This document shows positions 1-11,109 of a stretch of 64,000 nucleotides of DNA, piece by piece; position 1 is the first letter of the stretch, and each line of letters opens with the position of its first letter. This DNA comes from Stenotrophomonas cyclobalanopsidis. Its GTDB lineage: Bacteria; Pseudomonadota; Gammaproteobacteria; Xanthomonadales; Xanthomonadaceae. A program made the translations under genes and the position numbers. Location of the stretch: the NCBI RefSeq assembly GCF_008710035.1, contig NZ_VYKI01000002.1:239579-303578 (forward strand), written 5' to 3'. The notes beneath the pieces were generated by a model. The model worked only from the letters and a program-made list of their open reading frames with translations, did no database searches and was not told the origin of the DNA.

Positions 1-116
1 CGGCCCGAATCCAGCGACACCTCGCGTTCGCTGGAACTGCCGCCGAGCAGCACGGCGACGCGGCCGAACACGGCCGGGTCGGTGGCGCGCAGCGGCGGGA
101 AGGTCAGCGCGCTCAC
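1..116 (-). CDS. ddl: D-alanine--D-alanine ligase (N-terminal part, cut by window edge)
   Basis: Only the first 38 codons are inside the window. The reverse strand reads from a GTG at 114-116 and contains VAVLLGGSSSEREVSLDSG, the N-terminal glycine-rich motif of Ddl ligases that join two D-Ala for peptidoglycan precursors. The GTG overlaps the murC TGA (GTGA), so the two are translationally coupled, and a ddl gene after murC is the usual dcw order. The rest of the gene, and presumably ftsQ-ftsA-ftsZ, lies outside the window. Confidence 0.9.
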   Translation of the reverse strand, partial: MSALTFPPLRATDPAVFGRVAVLLGGSSSEREVSLDSG

Positions 117-1549
117 GCCTGGCCCTCCACCTTGAAACCTTCCACGGCGATCTGGCTGGCGACGGCGCCGATGTCGCCCGCGCCCATCATCAACAGCAGG
201 TCACCGTCCTGCAGCACGTCCGGCAGCACGCTGGCCAGCTCTGCGGCCTTGCCCACCACCACCGGCTCGCTGCGGCCGCGCGCACGGATGGCGCGGGCCA
301 GGGCGTGCGAATCGGCACCGGCAATCGGCTCCTCGCCGGCCGGGTAGACCTCGCTCAGCACCAGCGCATCGACGCTGGACAGCACGGCGGCGAACTTGTC
401 GAACTGGTCGCGGGTACGGCTGTAGCGATGCGGCTGGAAGGCCACCACCAGGCGCTTGTCGGTCCAGCCACCGCGGGCGGCGGCGAACACCGCTTCCAGC
501 TCGCTCGGATGGTGGCCGTAGTCGTCGATGATGCGGACCTTGGCACCACTGGCCGTGGTCACTTCGCCCAGGTCGTTGAAGCGACGGCCAACGCCGGCGA
601 AGCTTTCCAGCGCGCGGGCGATCGCATCCGGGGCCACGCCCAGCTGCCAGCCCACCGCCGCAGCGGCCAGTGCGTTCAGCACGTTGTGCTTGCCCGGCAG
701 GGCCAGCACCACTTCCTGGCTGGTGCCCTGCGGCAGGCGCAGGGTGAAGCGCATGCGCGAACCTTCCTGCACCACGTTCTCGGCGCGAACGTCGGCCTGC
801 GGGCTCATGCCGTAGCTCATCACGTGGCGCGGGGTCTTGGCCGCCAGTGCAGCCACTTCCGGGTCGTCGATGCACAGCACGGCCAGGCCGTAGAACGGCA
901 GGCGCTGCAGGAACTCGGCGAAGGCCGCCTGCACGCGGGCAAAGTCGTTGCCGTAGTTTTCCAGGTGGTCGGCATCGATGTTCGTGATGATCGACATCAG
1001 CGGGTTCAGGCGCAGGAAGCTGCCATCGCTTTCATCGGCTTCGGCCACCAGCCACTGGCCACCGCCCAGCTTGGCGTTGGCACCGGCGGCCAGCAGCTGG
1101 CCACCGATCACGAACGTCGGGTCAAGGCCGCCTTCGCTCAGCACCGCCGCGGTGAGGCTGGTGGTGGTGGTCTTGCCGTGCGTGCCGGCCACGGCGATGC
1201 CGCGACGGAAGCGCATCAGCTCGGCCAGCATCGCCGCGCGCGGCATGATCGGAATGCGCTGGCTGCGCGCTTCCATCAGTTCCGGGTTGTCTTCGCGGAT
1301 GGCGCTGGAGACCACCACGCAGTCGGTGCCCAGTACGTTGGCGGCCGAGTGGCCACGCATGATGCGTGCACCCAGGCCAGCCAAGCGGCGGGTGGCCGCG
1401 TTGTCGGCGTTGTCCGAACCGGACACTTCATAGCCCAGCGTCAGCATCACTTCGGCGATGCCGCTCATGCCGGTACCGCCGATGCCGACGAAATGCACGC
1501 GCGGAAACGCGCGCACCAGGTCGTTGGTGTCGTGCAGGCGGCGGATCAT
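113..1549 (-). CDS. murC: UDP-N-acetylmuramate--L-alanine ligase MurC
   Basis: Cytoplasmic ATP-dependent ligase that adds L-Ala to UDP-MurNAc, the first amino acid of the peptidoglycan stem. The 478-residue protein has the nucleotide fold GIGGTGMSG (22-30), the Mur-ligase P-loop GTHGKTTTT (122-130), an EADESDGSF acidic motif and a DDYGHHP region near the C-terminal domain. The frame is open further upstream, but the ATG at 1549 gives the family N-terminus (MIRRLHD...) and leaves 40 bp to murG. It sits between murG and ddl in the dcw operon. Confidence 0.97.
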   Translation of the reverse strand: MIRRLHDTNDLVRAFPRVHFVGIGGTGMSGIAEVMLTLGYEVSGSDNADNAATRRLAGLGARIMRGHSAANVLGTDCVVVSSAIREDNPELMEARSQRIPIMPRAAMLAELMRFRRGIAVAGTHGKTTTTSLTAAVLSEGGLDPTFVIGGQLLAAGANAKLGGGQWLVAEADESDGSFLRLNPLMSIITNIDADHLENYGNDFARVQAAFAEFLQRLPFYGLAVLCIDDPEVAALAAKTPRHVMSYGMSPQADVRAENVVQEGSRMRFTLRLPQGTSQEVVLALPGKHNVLNALAAAAVGWQLGVAPDAIARALESFAGVGRRFNDLGEVTTASGAKVRIIDDYGHHPSELEAVFAAARGGWTDKRLVVAFQPHRYSRTRDQFDKFAAVLSSVDALVLSEVYPAGEEPIAGADSHALARAIRARGRSEPVVVGKAAELASVLPDVLQDGDLLLMMGAGDIGAVASQIAVEGFKVEGQA

Positions 1550-1589
1550 GCGCGGCCTCGCGCGTGGCAGGCGCAGTGGCGGGCCTTCT

Positions 1590-2687
1590 TCATACAGCTT
1601 CCTCGAGAATGATATCGGCGATGCGCTCGGCGGCATCGACCTTGGCCAGCGCGCGCGCGGCTTGCGCCATCTGCATGCGGCGGGCGGGATTTTCGGACAG
1701 TTCGCGCAGCAGTGCGGCAATGCCGTCGGCCAGCGTTCCATCCTGCTTCAGCAACACGGCCGCATCGCGCTCGACCAGGTACTCCGCATTGCGGGTCTGG
1801 TGATCGTCGACGGCGGCGGGGAACGGCACCAGCACGCTGCCCACGCCCACCGCGCACAGCTCGGCCAGGGTGGACGCGCCGGCACGGCACACCACCAGGT
1901 CGGCCCATGCAAAGGCCTCGGCCATGTGGGCGATGAACGGAGTGATTTCAGCCTGCACGCCGGCCTTGGCATACGCCTCGACCGCTTCGGCATGCAGCTT
2001 CTCGCCGCTCTGGTGGCGCACCTGCACCGGCACGGTGCCGGCCAGCGCGGCGATGGCCTGCGGCACACCGGTGTTGAGCGCGCGTGCACCCTGGCTGCCG
2101 CCCACCACCAGCAGCCGCAGCGGGCCCTGGCGATCGGCGAAGCGCTGCTCCGGCGGCGCGATCGCGGCGATTTCCGCGCGCACCGGGTTGCCGACGAACT
2201 CCTCGCCCTTGGCGAACGTGCCCGGGAAACCGGTCAGCAGGCGGCGCGCGTAGCGCGACAGGATGCGGTTGGTCATGCCCGGCGCACGGTTCTGCTCGTG
2301 CACCAGCAGCGGCAGGCCGTGCAGGCGGGTGGCGATGCCACCGGGGCCGGAGGCGAAGCCACCGAAGGCGATCACGGCGCGCGGCTGGCGCTTGCGGATG
2401 ATCATGCCGGCCGCGCGCAGCGCGCGCATCAGCCGCCACGGTGCACCCAGCAGGGCCAGCTTGCCCTTGCTGCGCAGGCCGGTGATGGCCAGCGTGTCGA
2501 CCGGGATGTCGTGCTGCGGCACCAAGCGGGTTTCCATCGCGCCGTCGGCACCCATCCAGGTGACCGGCACGCCACGCTGGCGCAGCACGCGGGCCACGGC
2601 CAGGCCGGGGAAGATGTGGCCACCGGTACCGCCGGCCAGAATCATCACCGGGCGGGCGCTGGCAGTCGTCGTGGAGGCAGTGCTCAT
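1590..2687 (-). CDS. murG: UDP-GlcNAc: undecaprenyl-PP-MurNAc-pentapeptide transferase MurG
   Basis: Membrane-associated glycosyltransferase that converts lipid I to lipid II on the cytoplasmic face. The 365 residues show the two family signatures: GGTGGH (19-24) in the N-terminal domain for the lipid acceptor, and GGSQGA plus [10 protein letters not shown] in the C-terminal domain for UDP-GlcNAc. About ten extra residues, rich in Ser/Thr/Ala, precede the first motif. Its ATG overlaps the ftsW stop by 4 bp (ATGA). Confidence 0.97.
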   Translation of the reverse strand: MSTASTTTASARPVMILAGGTGGHIFPGLAVARVLRQRGVPVTWMGADGAMETRLVPQHDIPVDTLAITGLRSKGKLALLGAPWRLMRALRAAGMIIRKRQPRAVIAFGGFASGPGGIATRLHGLPLLVHEQNRAPGMTNRILSRYARRLLTGFPGTFAKGEEFVGNPVRAEIAAIAPPEQRFADRQGPLRLLVVGGSQGARALNTGVPQAIAALAGTVPVQVRHQSGEKLHAEAVEAYAKAGVQAEITPFIAHMAEAFAWADLVVCRAGASTLAELCAVGVGSVLVPFPAAVDDHQTRNAEYLVERDAAVLLKQDGTLADGIAALLRELSENPARRMQMAQAARALAKVDAAERIADIILEEAV

Positions 2688-3994
2688 GACAGCCTCCCGA
2701 AGGTCGGTTCGATGCGCGACTGCAGGCGGCTGGTGCCACGTGCAGCGGCAGCCACCGGTTCGGCTGCCTTCGGCACGCTGGTGGCAGCGGCCGGTGCAGC
2801 CGGTTCAGCCACGGGCGCACCTGCGGCCTCTTCGCCACCACCGATGCGCACGGCCTGGCGGCGCTCGGCGCGCTTCAGTTCATAGGTCACGCGCAGCAGC
2901 AGGCCCATCGCCACGCAGGTCATCAGCACCGACGAACCGCCCGACGAGATCAGCGGCAGGGTCAGGCCCTTGGTCGGCAGGATGCCCAGGTTCACGCCGA
3001 TCGAGACGAAGGTCTGCATGCTGATCCACAGGCCGATGCCGAAGGCGATGTAGCCGGAGAAGTGGCGCTTCATTTCCACGCAGCGCATGCCCAGCCAGAA
3101 GGTGCGGCCGACCAGCAGCGCGTACAGGGCGACGATGGTGCAGGTGCCCAGGAAGCCGAATTCCTCGGCGGTGACCGAGAAGATGAAGTCCGTGTGCGCT
3201 TCGGGCAGGTAATACAGCTTCTGCACCGAGTTGCCCAGGCCGACGCCGGTCCACTCGCCACGGCCCACGGCCATCAGTGCGTTGGACAGCTGGTAGCCAT
3301 CGCCCTGCTGGTCGGCCCACGGGTCAAGGAAGGAGGTGATGCGGCGCATGCGGTACGGCTCGATGATCGCCAGCGCGCTCATGCCGACCAGGCCGATGAT
3401 CACCGGCATCGACATGCGCGGCATGTTCACCCCGCCCAGCACCAGCATGCCGGCGGTGATCGCCAGAAGCAGGGTGGACGAACCGAAGTCGGGCTGCAGC
3501 AGCAGCAGCACGACCAGCGCACCGGCCACGCCCAGCGGCTTCAGCATCGCCGGCCAGGTCGCATTGACCTCGTCGCGGAAGCGCACCAGGTAGCTGGACA
3601 GCCAGACGATGTAGAGCACCTTCACCGCTTCGACCGTCTGGAACTTGGAGATGCCCAGGTTGATCCAGCGGCGCGCGCCGTTGACCGTGCTGCCCAGGCC
3701 CGGCGTGAATACCGCCAGCAGCAGCACGAAGCAGCCCAGCAGCAGGATCTGATTGTACTGCTCGATCGACTTCAGCTCGGTGCGGGCGGCCACGACCGCC
3801 AGCACGATGCCGACCGCCAGGAAGATCAGGTGGCGGTTGAGGTAGTAGAACGGGCTGCTCATCAGCGCGATCGAGCTGGACGCCACCATCACCACGCCAA
3901 TGCCCGTGAGCGCGATGATCGCGCCCAGCAGCCACTTGTCGTAGCTGCCTTCGATGGCTTCGAGGCGTGTTGCCTGGCGGGACAGGTCATTCAT
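2684..3994 (-). CDS. ftsW: Lipid II polymerase FtsW (SEDS family)
   Basis: Ten-helix SEDS glycosyltransferase that polymerises septal peptidoglycan together with FtsI. The 436-residue product has the conserved loops of the family ([34 protein letters not shown]). The start is the ATG at 3994, 2 bp from the mraY stop; the longer open frame upstream is antisense to mraY and does not look like protein. After the last helix there is an unusual Ala/Pro-rich cytoplasmic tail of about 60 residues. There is no murD between mraY and ftsW, unlike E. coli. Confidence 0.96.
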   Translation of the reverse strand: MNDLSRQATRLEAIEGSYDKWLLGAIIALTGIGVVMVASSSIALMSSPFYYLNRHLIFLAVGIVLAVVAARTELKSIEQYNQILLLGCFVLLLAVFTPGLGSTVNGARRWINLGISKFQTVEAVKVLYIVWLSSYLVRFRDEVNATWPAMLKPLGVAGALVVLLLLQPDFGSSTLLLAITAGMLVLGGVNMPRMSMPVIIGLVGMSALAIIEPYRMRRITSFLDPWADQQGDGYQLSNALMAVGRGEWTGVGLGNSVQKLYYLPEAHTDFIFSVTAEEFGFLGTCTIVALYALLVGRTFWLGMRCVEMKRHFSGYIAFGIGLWISMQTFVSIGVNLGILPTKGLTLPLISSGGSSVLMTCVAMGLLLRVTYELKRAERRQAVRIGGGEEAAGAPVAEPAAPAAATSVPKAAEPVAAAARGTSRLQSRIEPTFGRLS

Positions 3995-3996
3995 TC

Positions 3997-5082
3997 TCAG
4001 CGCACCTTCAGGGTGGCAAGGCCGATCAGCACGAGTACGACCGAGATGATCCAGAAGCGCACGATCACGCGCGGCTCCGGCCAGCCCTTCAGCTCGAAGT
4101 GGTGATGGATCGGCGCCATGCGGAACACGCGCTTGCCGGTCAGCTTGAACGAGGCCACCTGGATCATCACCGACAGTGTTTCGATGACGAACACGCCGCC
4201 CATGATCACCAGCACCAGCTCCTGGCGGGTGATGACCGCGATCGTGCCCAGCACCGCGCCCAGCGCCAGTGCGCCGATGTCGCCCATGAAGACCATGGCC
4301 GGATACGTGTTGAACCACAGGAAGCCCAAGCCCGCGCCGGCGATGGCCGCGCAGATGATGACCAGCTCACCGGCACCGGGGATCTGCGGGATCTGCAGGT
4401 AGTTGGCGAACACCACGTTGCCCGAGGCGTAGGCGAACACGCCCAGGCCGCAGGCCACCAGCACGGTGGGCATGATCGCCAGGCCGTCCAGGCCGTCGGT
4501 CAGGTTGACCGCGTTGGAGAAGCCGACGATCCAGAAGTAGGCGATGGCCACGAAGCTGATGCCGGCCAGCGGCAGCGCGATCGACTTGAACATCGGGATG
4601 TAGAAGGTCAGCGCGGCCGGCACGTCGGCGGTCTGCAGCAGGAAGATGCCCGCGGCCAGGCCGAAGATCGACTGCAGCAGGTACTTCCAGCGCGAGGCCA
4701 GGCCGTTCGGGTCGCGGCGCACGATCTTGATCCAGTCGTCGTACCAGCCGATGGCACCGAAGCACAGCATGACGGCCAGCACCAGCCACACGTAGCGGTT
4801 GCGCAGGTCGGCCCACATCAGCACCGACAGGGTGACGGTGAGCAGGATCAGCGAACCGCCCATGGTGGGCGTGCCGGCCTTGACGAAGTGGGTCTGCGGG
4901 CCGTCGGTACGGATCGGCTGGCCACCCTTGAACTGGGCAAGTCGGCGGATCATCGCCGGGCCGAGCCACAGCGACAGGAACAGGGCCGTCAGCGCGGCAA
5001 GGATGGCGCGGAACGTCTGGTAGTTGAACAGCCCGAACAGGCTCTCCAGCTGCTGCAACCATCGAGCCAGTTCATACAACAT
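3997..5082 (-). CDS. mraY: Phospho-N-acetylmuramoyl-pentapeptide-transferase MraY
   Basis: Polytopic membrane enzyme that makes lipid I from UDP-MurNAc-pentapeptide and undecaprenyl phosphate. The 361 residues include the conserved stretches [23 protein letters not shown] and the cytoplasmic APIHHHFE motif with catalytic Asp/His residues. The ATG at 5082 gives [10 protein letters not shown], the usual N-terminus, and overlaps the 3' end of murF by 11 bp. Confidence 0.97.
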   Translation of the reverse strand: MLYELARWLQQLESLFGLFNYQTFRAILAALTALFLSLWLGPAMIRRLAQFKGGQPIRTDGPQTHFVKAGTPTMGGSLILLTVTLSVLMWADLRNRYVWLVLAVMLCFGAIGWYDDWIKIVRRDPNGLASRWKYLLQSIFGLAAGIFLLQTADVPAALTFYIPMFKSIALPLAGISFVAIAYFWIVGFSNAVNLTDGLDGLAIMPTVLVACGLGVFAYASGNVVFANYLQIPQIPGAGELVIICAAIAGAGLGFLWFNTYPAMVFMGDIGALALGAVLGTIAVITRQELVLVIMGGVFVIETLSVMIQVASFKLTGKRVFRMAPIHHHFELKGWPEPRVIVRFWIISVVLVLIGLATLKVR

Positions 5083-6466
5083 GCGGGGATTCCTCTCCTT
5101 GCGCCAGCAGCGCTTTGACAATCGTGTCCATGGCGCTGCCACGGGAACCCTTGACCAGGCAGCGCACGCCAGCGTGCAGCTCGTCCTTCAGCGCCTGCGA
5201 CAGCGCGTCATGGGTGGCGAAATGACGGCCGCCTTCGCCGAAGGCGGTGGCTGCGGCGGCACTCAGCGGGCCCAGTGCATACAGGCGCTTGAGGCCGGCA
5301 GTACGTGCGCGGATGCCGGCCTGCGCGTGCAGCGCTTCGGCGTCAGGGCCCAGCTCGCGCATGTCGCCCAGCACCATCCAGCCCTCTTCCGGGGCGGCGG
5401 CCAGGGCGTCGATGGCGGCGGCCAGCGAACCGGGGTTGGCGTTGTAGCTGTCGTCCACCAGCACCGCGCCGTTGCGCAGCTGGTGGGCGATCTGGCGGCC
5501 CGGCACCGGCTGTGCCGCGGCCAGGCCCGACGCCACCAGGGCCAGGTCGATGCCGGCGCCCAGCGCCAGGCTGGCCGCGGCCAGCGCATTGCTGACGTTG
5601 TGCCGGCCCGGCAGGCCGAGTGCGATGCGGACCTCGCCCTGCGGCCCGACCAGGGTGAACTGGCTGCCCTGCGCACCGGCGCGGATGTCGCGCGCGGTGA
5701 CATCGGCGCTGTGGTCCAGGCCGTAGCGCAGCACCCGGCAGCGCGCCGGGGTACCGACGAAATGCTGTTCGAACCAGCGGCCGTAGGCATCGTCGACATT
5801 GATGACAGCCACGCCATCGGCCGGCAGCGCGGCGTAGATCGCGCCCTTGGTCACCGCCACGCCGAGCAGGCTGCCCATACGTTCCAGGTGCGCCGGAGCG
5901 ATGTTGTTGACCAGCGCATAGCGCGGGCGGGCAATGTCGGTCAGGTAGGCGATGTCGCCCGGCTTGCCGGCGCCCATCTCGTAGACGGCGTAGTCGGCGT
6001 CTTCCGGGGCATCGATGACTGCCAGCGGCAGGCCGATCTCGTTGTTGCGGTTGCCCGGGTTGGCGTAGACCACCTTGTGCGCGTGTTCGGCTACCTGCTG
6101 CAGGATCGCCAGCAGCAGGCTCTTGACGCTGGTCTTGCCGTTGCTGCCGGTGATCGCGAACACCTGGCTGTCGCGGTCGCGCTGCATGCCGGCGGCAATC
6201 CTGGCCAGAGCCAGTTCGCTGTCGGCCACCAGCACCTGCGGCACGTCCAGCGGCAGCAGGCGCTCGACCAGCAGCGCGCTGGCACCGCGCGCCTGCGCAT
6301 CGGCGGCGAAATCATGGCCGTCGAAACGCTCGCCGCGTAGGGCCACGTACAGGGTGCCGGCGCCCAGGCTGCGGGTGTCATTGCTGACCGCATCGATGGC
6401 CACGTCGTCGCCGTGGATCTCGCCACCGGCCCAGTGCGCGATCAGCGAAAGCAGGGTGCGCTTCAT
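5072..6466 (-). CDS. murF: UDP-MurNAc-tripeptide--D-alanyl-D-alanine ligase MurF
   Basis: Adds D-Ala-D-Ala to the UDP-MurNAc tripeptide in the cytoplasm. The 464 residues have the three Mur-ligase domains: an N-terminal substrate domain, the ATP site [12 protein letters not shown], an NEIGLPLAV / [11 protein letters not shown] central region and a [10 protein letters not shown] motif in the C-terminal domain. Its ATG overlaps the murE stop (ATGA), as expected for coupled translation. Confidence 0.97.
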   Translation of the reverse strand: MKRTLLSLIAHWAGGEIHGDDVAIDAVSNDTRSLGAGTLYVALRGERFDGHDFAADAQARGASALLVERLLPLDVPQVLVADSELALARIAAGMQRDRDSQVFAITGSNGKTSVKSLLLAILQQVAEHAHKVVYANPGNRNNEIGLPLAVIDAPEDADYAVYEMGAGKPGDIAYLTDIARPRYALVNNIAPAHLERMGSLLGVAVTKGAIYAALPADGVAVINVDDAYGRWFEQHFVGTPARCRVLRYGLDHSADVTARDIRAGAQGSQFTLVGPQGEVRIALGLPGRHNVSNALAAASLALGAGIDLALVASGLAAAQPVPGRQIAHQLRNGAVLVDDSYNANPGSLAAAIDALAAAPEEGWMVLGDMRELGPDAEALHAQAGIRARTAGLKRLYALGPLSAAAATAFGEGGRHFATHDALSQALKDELHAGVRCLVKGSRGSAMDTIVKALLAQGEESPHVV

Positions 6467-8022
6467 GCGATGCCCTCCCCTGCCTGTGCTGCTAGAACAC
6501 CGGCCTTGGCGGCCAGCGCGGCGGCCGCCACTTCGGTGTCGTCGAAGTCGTGGCGCACGCCATTGACCTCCTGGTATGGCTCGTGGCCCTTGCCGGCGAT
6601 CAGGATGATGTCGCCCGCACCGGCGCGCTTCACTGCCAGGCCGATCGCACGCGCGCGGCTGCGCTGCACGGTCACGTGTGCCAGGTCGCGCGGTGCTCCT
6701 TCGCGTCCTGCGACCGCCCCGCTCGGGCTTCCATGCCCAGCGAATCCAGCCAGGATGTCGGCCACGATCACGTCGCCGTCTTCGCCGCGCGGGTTGTCGT
6801 CGGTGACGATGACCTCGTTGGCCAGCCGCTCGGCGATGGCGGCCATCTGCGGACGCTTGCCGGTATCACGCTCGCCACCACAGCCGAACACGCAGTACAG
6901 CGTGCCCTGCAGGTGGCCGTGCAGGCTTTCAAGGGCCTGTTCCAGCGCATCCGGGGTGTGTGCGTAGTCGACCACCACGGTGGGCAGGCCATCCTCACCG
7001 CCCAGGCGGTTCATGCGGCCGCGGATCGGCTGCAGTGCCGACAGCACGCCAGCGATGCGCTCGACCGGTTCGCCCAGTGCATGCAGGCTGCCGGCCACGG
7101 CCAGCAGGTTGTCCACGTTGAAGCGACCCAGCAACGGCGACTGCACCGCAGCGCGCGCGCCGTCGATGAGCAGTTCGAAGCCGATGCCGCGGCCATCCAG
7201 CTGCAGGCCTTCGGCACGCACGCTGGCACCGGCAGTACCGCGCGAGCTCAGGCCGATGGCCTGCACGCTGGCCGGCAGGCCTGCAAACAGTTCACGACCG
7301 AACGCATCATCCAGGTTCACCACCGCGGCCTTCAGGCCCGGGCGATGGAACAGGCGTGCCTTGGCCGCGCCGTAGCTGGCCATGTCACCGTGGTAATCCA
7401 GGTGATCGCGGGTGAGGTTGGTGAACACCGCCACGTCGTAGTGCACGGCATCCACGCGGCCCTGGTCCAGCGCGTGCGAGCTGACTTCCATCGCCACCGC
7501 ACGTGCGCCGTCGTTGCGCAGCTGCGCCAGCAGCGCATGCATCTGCAGCACCAGCGGAGTGGTGAAGCCGGTCGGCTCGACCGCACCATAAAGTCCGGCG
7601 CCCAACGTGCCGATACTGCCACTGGGCGTGCCGAGAAGGTGCCAGGCCTGGGCCAGCAGCTGCACGGTGGAGGTTTTGCCGTTGGTACCGGTCACGCCCA
7701 CCATCGTCATCGCGCGCGAGGGCGCACCATGGAACTGGTCGGCCATGGCGCCGAGGCGTGCGCGCAGGTCCGGCACGGCGATGGCATCGGCCGGCGCCGG
7801 CAGCTCGGCCGGGGCGGGCGGTTCGAACAGGATGGCGCTGGCACCAGCCGCGCGCGCCTGCTCGACAAAGCCCAGGCCATGCGCGCCGAAACCGGCGATG
7901 GCGACGAAGGCATTGCCGGGGCGCACGGCACGGCTGTCCAGCACCAGGCCGGTCAGAACGGTATCGTTGCCCGACAGGGCAACGTCCGGAAGCAACTGCG
8001 AAAGCAACATCGAAGGACTCAT
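6463..8022 (-). CDS. murE: UDP-MurNAc-Ala-Glu--meso-diaminopimelate ligase MurE
   Basis: Adds the third stem residue. The ATP site is [11 protein letters not shown], and the motif DNPRGED near the C-terminus is the signature of meso-diaminopimelate-adding (not lysine-adding) MurE, as expected for a Gram-negative. At 519 residues it is a little longer than usual; the extra length lies just after DNPRGED, in a Gly/Ala-rich stretch ([18 protein letters not shown]) where the family normally has a short loop. The start at 8022 overlaps the ftsI stop by 4 bp; a second ATG four codons later (8010) is possible. Confidence 0.96.
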   Translation of the reverse strand: MSPSMLLSQLLPDVALSGNDTVLTGLVLDSRAVRPGNAFVAIAGFGAHGLGFVEQARAAGASAILFEPPAPAELPAPADAIAVPDLRARLGAMADQFHGAPSRAMTMVGVTGTNGKTSTVQLLAQAWHLLGTPSGSIGTLGAGLYGAVEPTGFTTPLVLQMHALLAQLRNDGARAVAMEVSSHALDQGRVDAVHYDVAVFTNLTRDHLDYHGDMASYGAAKARLFHRPGLKAAVVNLDDAFGRELFAGLPASVQAIGLSSRGTAGASVRAEGLQLDGRGIGFELLIDGARAAVQSPLLGRFNVDNLLAVAGSLHALGEPVERIAGVLSALQPIRGRMNRLGGEDGLPTVVVDYAHTPDALEQALESLHGHLQGTLYCVFGCGGERDTGKRPQMAAIAERLANEVIVTDDNPRGEDGDVIVADILAGFAGHGSPSGAVAGREGAPRDLAHVTVQRSRARAIGLAVKRAGAGDIILIAGKGHEPYQEVNGVRHDFDDTEVAAAALAAKAGVLAAQAGEGIA

Positions 8023-9866
8023 TGCGTGCCTCCCGCGGGCGGGGCCGGCACAGGGTTCTGCGCGCTGGGCAGCGCGGCATCGAATTCGGCGGCGGCATCG
8101 GCCGGCAGCACGGCCTCGGCCGGCGGCGCCGGCAGGATGGAGGCCGAATGCCCCATCTTTCCGGACTGCTGGGCAGCCAGCCACGACTGCAGGTCGTCCA
8201 GCGGGACGTCCATCAGGCGCAGCGTGCCTTCCATCACGTTGTGGTACACCGGTGCCGACACCAGGCCGCCGTAGAACTTGCCGGCCTGCGGGTCGTTGAT
8301 GACGATGACGGTGGCGAAGCGCGGGTTGGTGGCCGGCACCACGCCGGCGAACAGCGAGTTGTAGTGGCCGCGCTCGTAACCGCCGGGGCCGGCCTTGCGC
8401 GCGGTGCCGGTCTTGCCGGCCACGTGGTAGCCGAGCACCGCCGCCTGCTTGGCGCCGCCCTGGGTCACCACCGTTTCCATCATCGCCACCACCTGCTTGG
8501 CGACGCTTTCGTCGATGATCTGCTTGCCTTCGTTGCGCTGGCCCTTGACGAAGGTCGGGGCGATCAGCTTGCCGCCGTTGGCCAGCGCCGAGTACGCGGT
8601 GGCGATCTGCAGCGGCGTCACGTTCAGGCCGTAGCCGTAGGACATGGTGGTCTTGGACGTACCCGACCAGCGCGCCGGGCGCAGCACCACGCCCCCGGAT
8701 TCACCCGGGAAACCACTGTGCGGTACCGAACCGTAGCCGAAGCTGCGGATCGAATCATAGAAGGTCTGGTCGGGCAGCTTGGCCGCAACCTTGGCAGCGC
8801 CCACGTTCGAACTGCGGGTGATCACGCCGGTGACGTTGAGCACGCCGTTGTTGCGCGGCACGTCGCGGATGGTGAAGCGGCCCAGGGTCATGTAGCCCGG
8901 ATTGGTATCGATGATGGTGTCCTTGGTCACCACGCCGGCCTGCAGCGCTGTCGCAATCGTCAGCGGCTTCATCGTCGAACCCGGCTCGACCAGGTCGGTC
9001 ACGGCGCGGTTGCGGCGCGTGTCCGGCACCGCACCGTTGAGCGAATTCGGGTTGTAGGTCGGCAGGTTGACCATGGCCAGGATCTCTCCGGTGGCCACGT
9101 CCATGATCACCATCGAACCGCCGGCCGCCTTGTTGGCCACCAGCGCGTTGCGCAGTTCCTTGAAGGCCAGGTACTGGATGCGGCGGTCGATGCTGAGGGT
9201 CAGGTCCTTGCCCGGCTCGGCGGCGCGCAGCAGGTCGCTCTCCACCGTTTCGCCCTTGCGGTTGCGGATCACCCGCTTGGCGCCGGCCTTGCCGCGCAGC
9301 CATTCGTCGAAGGCCAGCTCCAGCCCTTCCTGGCCGCGGTCATCGATGTTGGTGAAGCCCAGCACGTGCGCCATCGCCTCACCCTGCGGGTAGAAGCGAC
9401 GGAACTCGCGCTGTGCGGCCACGCCCGGAATCTTCAGCGCGACCACTTTTTCCGCGTCATCCGGATTGATCCGGCGGCGCAGGTACATGAATTCCTTGTC
9501 CGACTTCTGCGACAGGCGGCTGCTCAGCTCGTCCATCGACATGCCGACCGCCTGGGCCAGCTCGGGAATGCGGTCCGGTGCACGCAGCAGGTCCTGCGGG
9601 TTCACCCAAATCGAGGCGACCGGGGTGGACACTGCCAGCGGCTCGCCGTTGCGGTCGGTGATCATGCCGCGCGAGGTCTTGATCGGCAGCTCGCGCAGGT
9701 AACGTGCCTCACCCTGGCGCTGGTAGAAATCGCTGTTGATGATCTGCACGTAGGCCGCGCGACCGACCAGCGACACCGAGCACAGGCCGAGCGCCAGGGC
9801 CACCCAGCGCAGGCGCTGGCGCAGGTTGAAGGCGTTGCGCGGGCGGTTGCGGCCAGCCTTGCTCAT
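8019..9866 (-). CDS. ftsI: Septal peptidoglycan transpeptidase FtsI (PBP3)
   Basis: Class B penicillin-binding protein that crosslinks septal peptidoglycan with FtsW. The 615 residues have a short basic cytoplasmic start, one N-terminal membrane anchor (about 20-40), a dimerisation domain and the transpeptidase with its three motifs: STMK (297-300, catalytic Ser), SSN (352-354) and KTGT (485-488). The C-terminus ends in a Pro/Ala-rich tail of about 50 residues, longer than in E. coli. It overlaps ftsL and murE by 4 bp each. Confidence 0.97.
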   Translation of the reverse strand: MSKAGRNRPRNAFNLRQRLRWVALALGLCSVSLVGRAAYVQIINSDFYQRQGEARYLRELPIKTSRGMITDRNGEPLAVSTPVASIWVNPQDLLRAPDRIPELAQAVGMSMDELSSRLSQKSDKEFMYLRRRINPDDAEKVVALKIPGVAAQREFRRFYPQGEAMAHVLGFTNIDDRGQEGLELAFDEWLRGKAGAKRVIRNRKGETVESDLLRAAEPGKDLTLSIDRRIQYLAFKELRNALVANKAAGGSMVIMDVATGEILAMVNLPTYNPNSLNGAVPDTRRNRAVTDLVEPGSTMKPLTIATALQAGVVTKDTIIDTNPGYMTLGRFTIRDVPRNNGVLNVTGVITRSSNVGAAKVAAKLPDQTFYDSIRSFGYGSVPHSGFPGESGGVVLRPARWSGTSKTTMSYGYGLNVTPLQIATAYSALANGGKLIAPTFVKGQRNEGKQIIDESVAKQVVAMMETVVTQGGAKQAAVLGYHVAGKTGTARKAGPGGYERGHYNSLFAGVVPATNPRFATVIVINDPQAGKFYGGLVSAPVYHNVMEGTLRLMDVPLDDLQSWLAAQQSGKMGHSASILPAPPAEAVLPADAAAEFDAALPSAQNPVPAPPAGGTQ

Positions 9867-10126
9867 GGGCGCACCACCACCACGTCGGCGGCTTCGGGGA
9901 ACTTCATGCCCAGCTTCTCGCGGGCCACGCGGTCGACGCGGTTGGCTTCGGCCAGGGTGGCCTGTTCCAGCTGCAGGCGGCCGAATTCCAGGTTGATGTC
10001 ATCACGCGTGCGTTCGGCACGCGACAGCTCGATGAACGTCTGCCGATGACGGTGACGCACGAACACGACGCCGATCGCCGAGGCCACGGTGCAGGCCAAC
10101 AGGATGATCAGCAGCAGCCGGCTCAT
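9863..10126 (-). CDS. ftsL: Cell division protein FtsL
   Basis: An 87-residue bitopic protein: a very short N-terminus, one hydrophobic helix (about 3-22), then a heptad-rich periplasmic segment (about 30-70), the normal architecture of FtsL, which joins FtsB and FtsQ and activates FtsWI. The position between rsmH and ftsI, with 4-bp overlaps on both sides, is diagnostic because the sequence itself is poorly conserved. Confidence 0.9.
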   Translation of the reverse strand: MSRLLLIILLACTVASAIGVVFVRHRHRQTFIELSRAERTRDDINLEFGRLQLEQATLAEANRVDRVAREKLGMKFPEAADVVVVRP

Positions 10127-11109
10127 GCATCGGCCTCCCGCTTCTGTGCCACGCGCAGCACGGCGCTGCGGGCACGCGGGTTGGCGGCCAGCTCTTCATC
10201 GGTGGCCTTGATGGCACCGCCGATCAGGTCCAGGGTCGGCACGAACGCCACGGCCTCGGGCAGGCGGCGGTTGGCCGGCGGCGCCTTGGCCAGGCGGTTC
10301 ATGTACTGCTTGACGATGCGGTCTTCCAGCGAATGGAAGCTGATCACCGCCAGGCGGCCGCCGGGCTTGAGCCGTTCCACGGCCGCATCGAGCCCGGCCT
10401 CCAGATCGGCCAGCTCGCGGTTGATGTGGATGCGGATGGCCTGGAAGCTGCGCGTGGCCGGGTGGATCTTGTCTTTTCCACGCGGCATCACCGAGGCGAT
10501 CAGATCGGCCAGTTCGCCAGTGCGGGTGAACGGCTGCTTCTCGCGGCGGGCGACGATGGCACGGGCGATGCGGCGGCTCTGCCGCTCTTCCCCGTAGGTC
10601 CACAGCACGTCGGCGATCTCGCGGTCTTCGACGCGGTTGATCCACTGCGCCGCGCTTTCGCCGCTGTCCGGGTCCATGCGCATGTCCAACGGGCCGTCCT
10701 TGCCGAAGCTGAAACCACGCTCGGCCACGTCCAGCTGCGGCGAGGACACGCCGAGGTCGAACAGCACGCCATCCAGGCCTTCGGCCGTCGCATCCCACTG
10801 CAGCAGCTGGGCGAAGCTGCCGCGGAAGATGGACACGCGCGCGTCCGGCGCGAAATCGCGCTCTGCCACGGCGATGGCGTCCGGATCCTTGTCCATGACC
10901 AGCAGGCGCCCCTCCGGGCCCAACTGGGTGAGCACGCCACGTGCATGACCGCCACGACCGAACGTGCCATCCAGATAACGTCCGTTTTCGATCACCCTCA
11001 GGCCGTCAATGACCTGGGTGTACAGGACCGGCAGGTGCACCGCCGGCGACTGCGACACCGGAAGGTGACCGGTCTGCGCTTCTGGGCGCATCCGGGCACC
11101 CCGGCTCAC
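10123..11109 (-). CDS. rsmH: 16S rRNA (cytosine(1402)-N(4))-methyltransferase RsmH
   Basis: SAM-dependent methyltransferase of C1402 in the ribosomal P site, formerly MraW. The 328-residue product has the SAM motif [12 protein letters not shown], the ILFDLGVSS-type motif ([13 protein letters not shown]) and the C-terminal [11 protein letters not shown] signature. The ATG at 11109 overlaps the mraZ stop; an internal ATG six codons in is an alternative. Its partner rsmI (2'-O methylation of the same nucleotide) is also in this window at 13.2 kb. Confidence 0.97.
   Translation of the reverse strand: MSRGARMRPEAQTGHLPVSQSPAVHLPVLYTQVIDGLRVIENGRYLDGTFGRGGHARGVLTQLGPEGRLLVMDKDPDAIAVAERDFAPDARVSIFRGSFAQLLQWDATAEGLDGVLFDLGVSSPQLDVAERGFSFGKDGPLDMRMDPDSGESAAQWINRVEDREIADVLWTYGEERQSRRIARAIVARREKQPFTRTGELADLIASVMPRGKDKIHPATRSFQAIRIHINRELADLEAGLDAAVERLKPGGRLAVISFHSLEDRIVKQYMNRLAKAPPANRRLPEAVAFVPTLDLIGGAIKATDEELAANPRARSAVLRVAQKREADA

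Noticed and set aside
305-1612. Long plus-strand frames opposite murC and other dcw genes
   Set aside because: They are antisense shadows in high-GC DNA and encode His/Ala/Gln-rich sequence with no family match.
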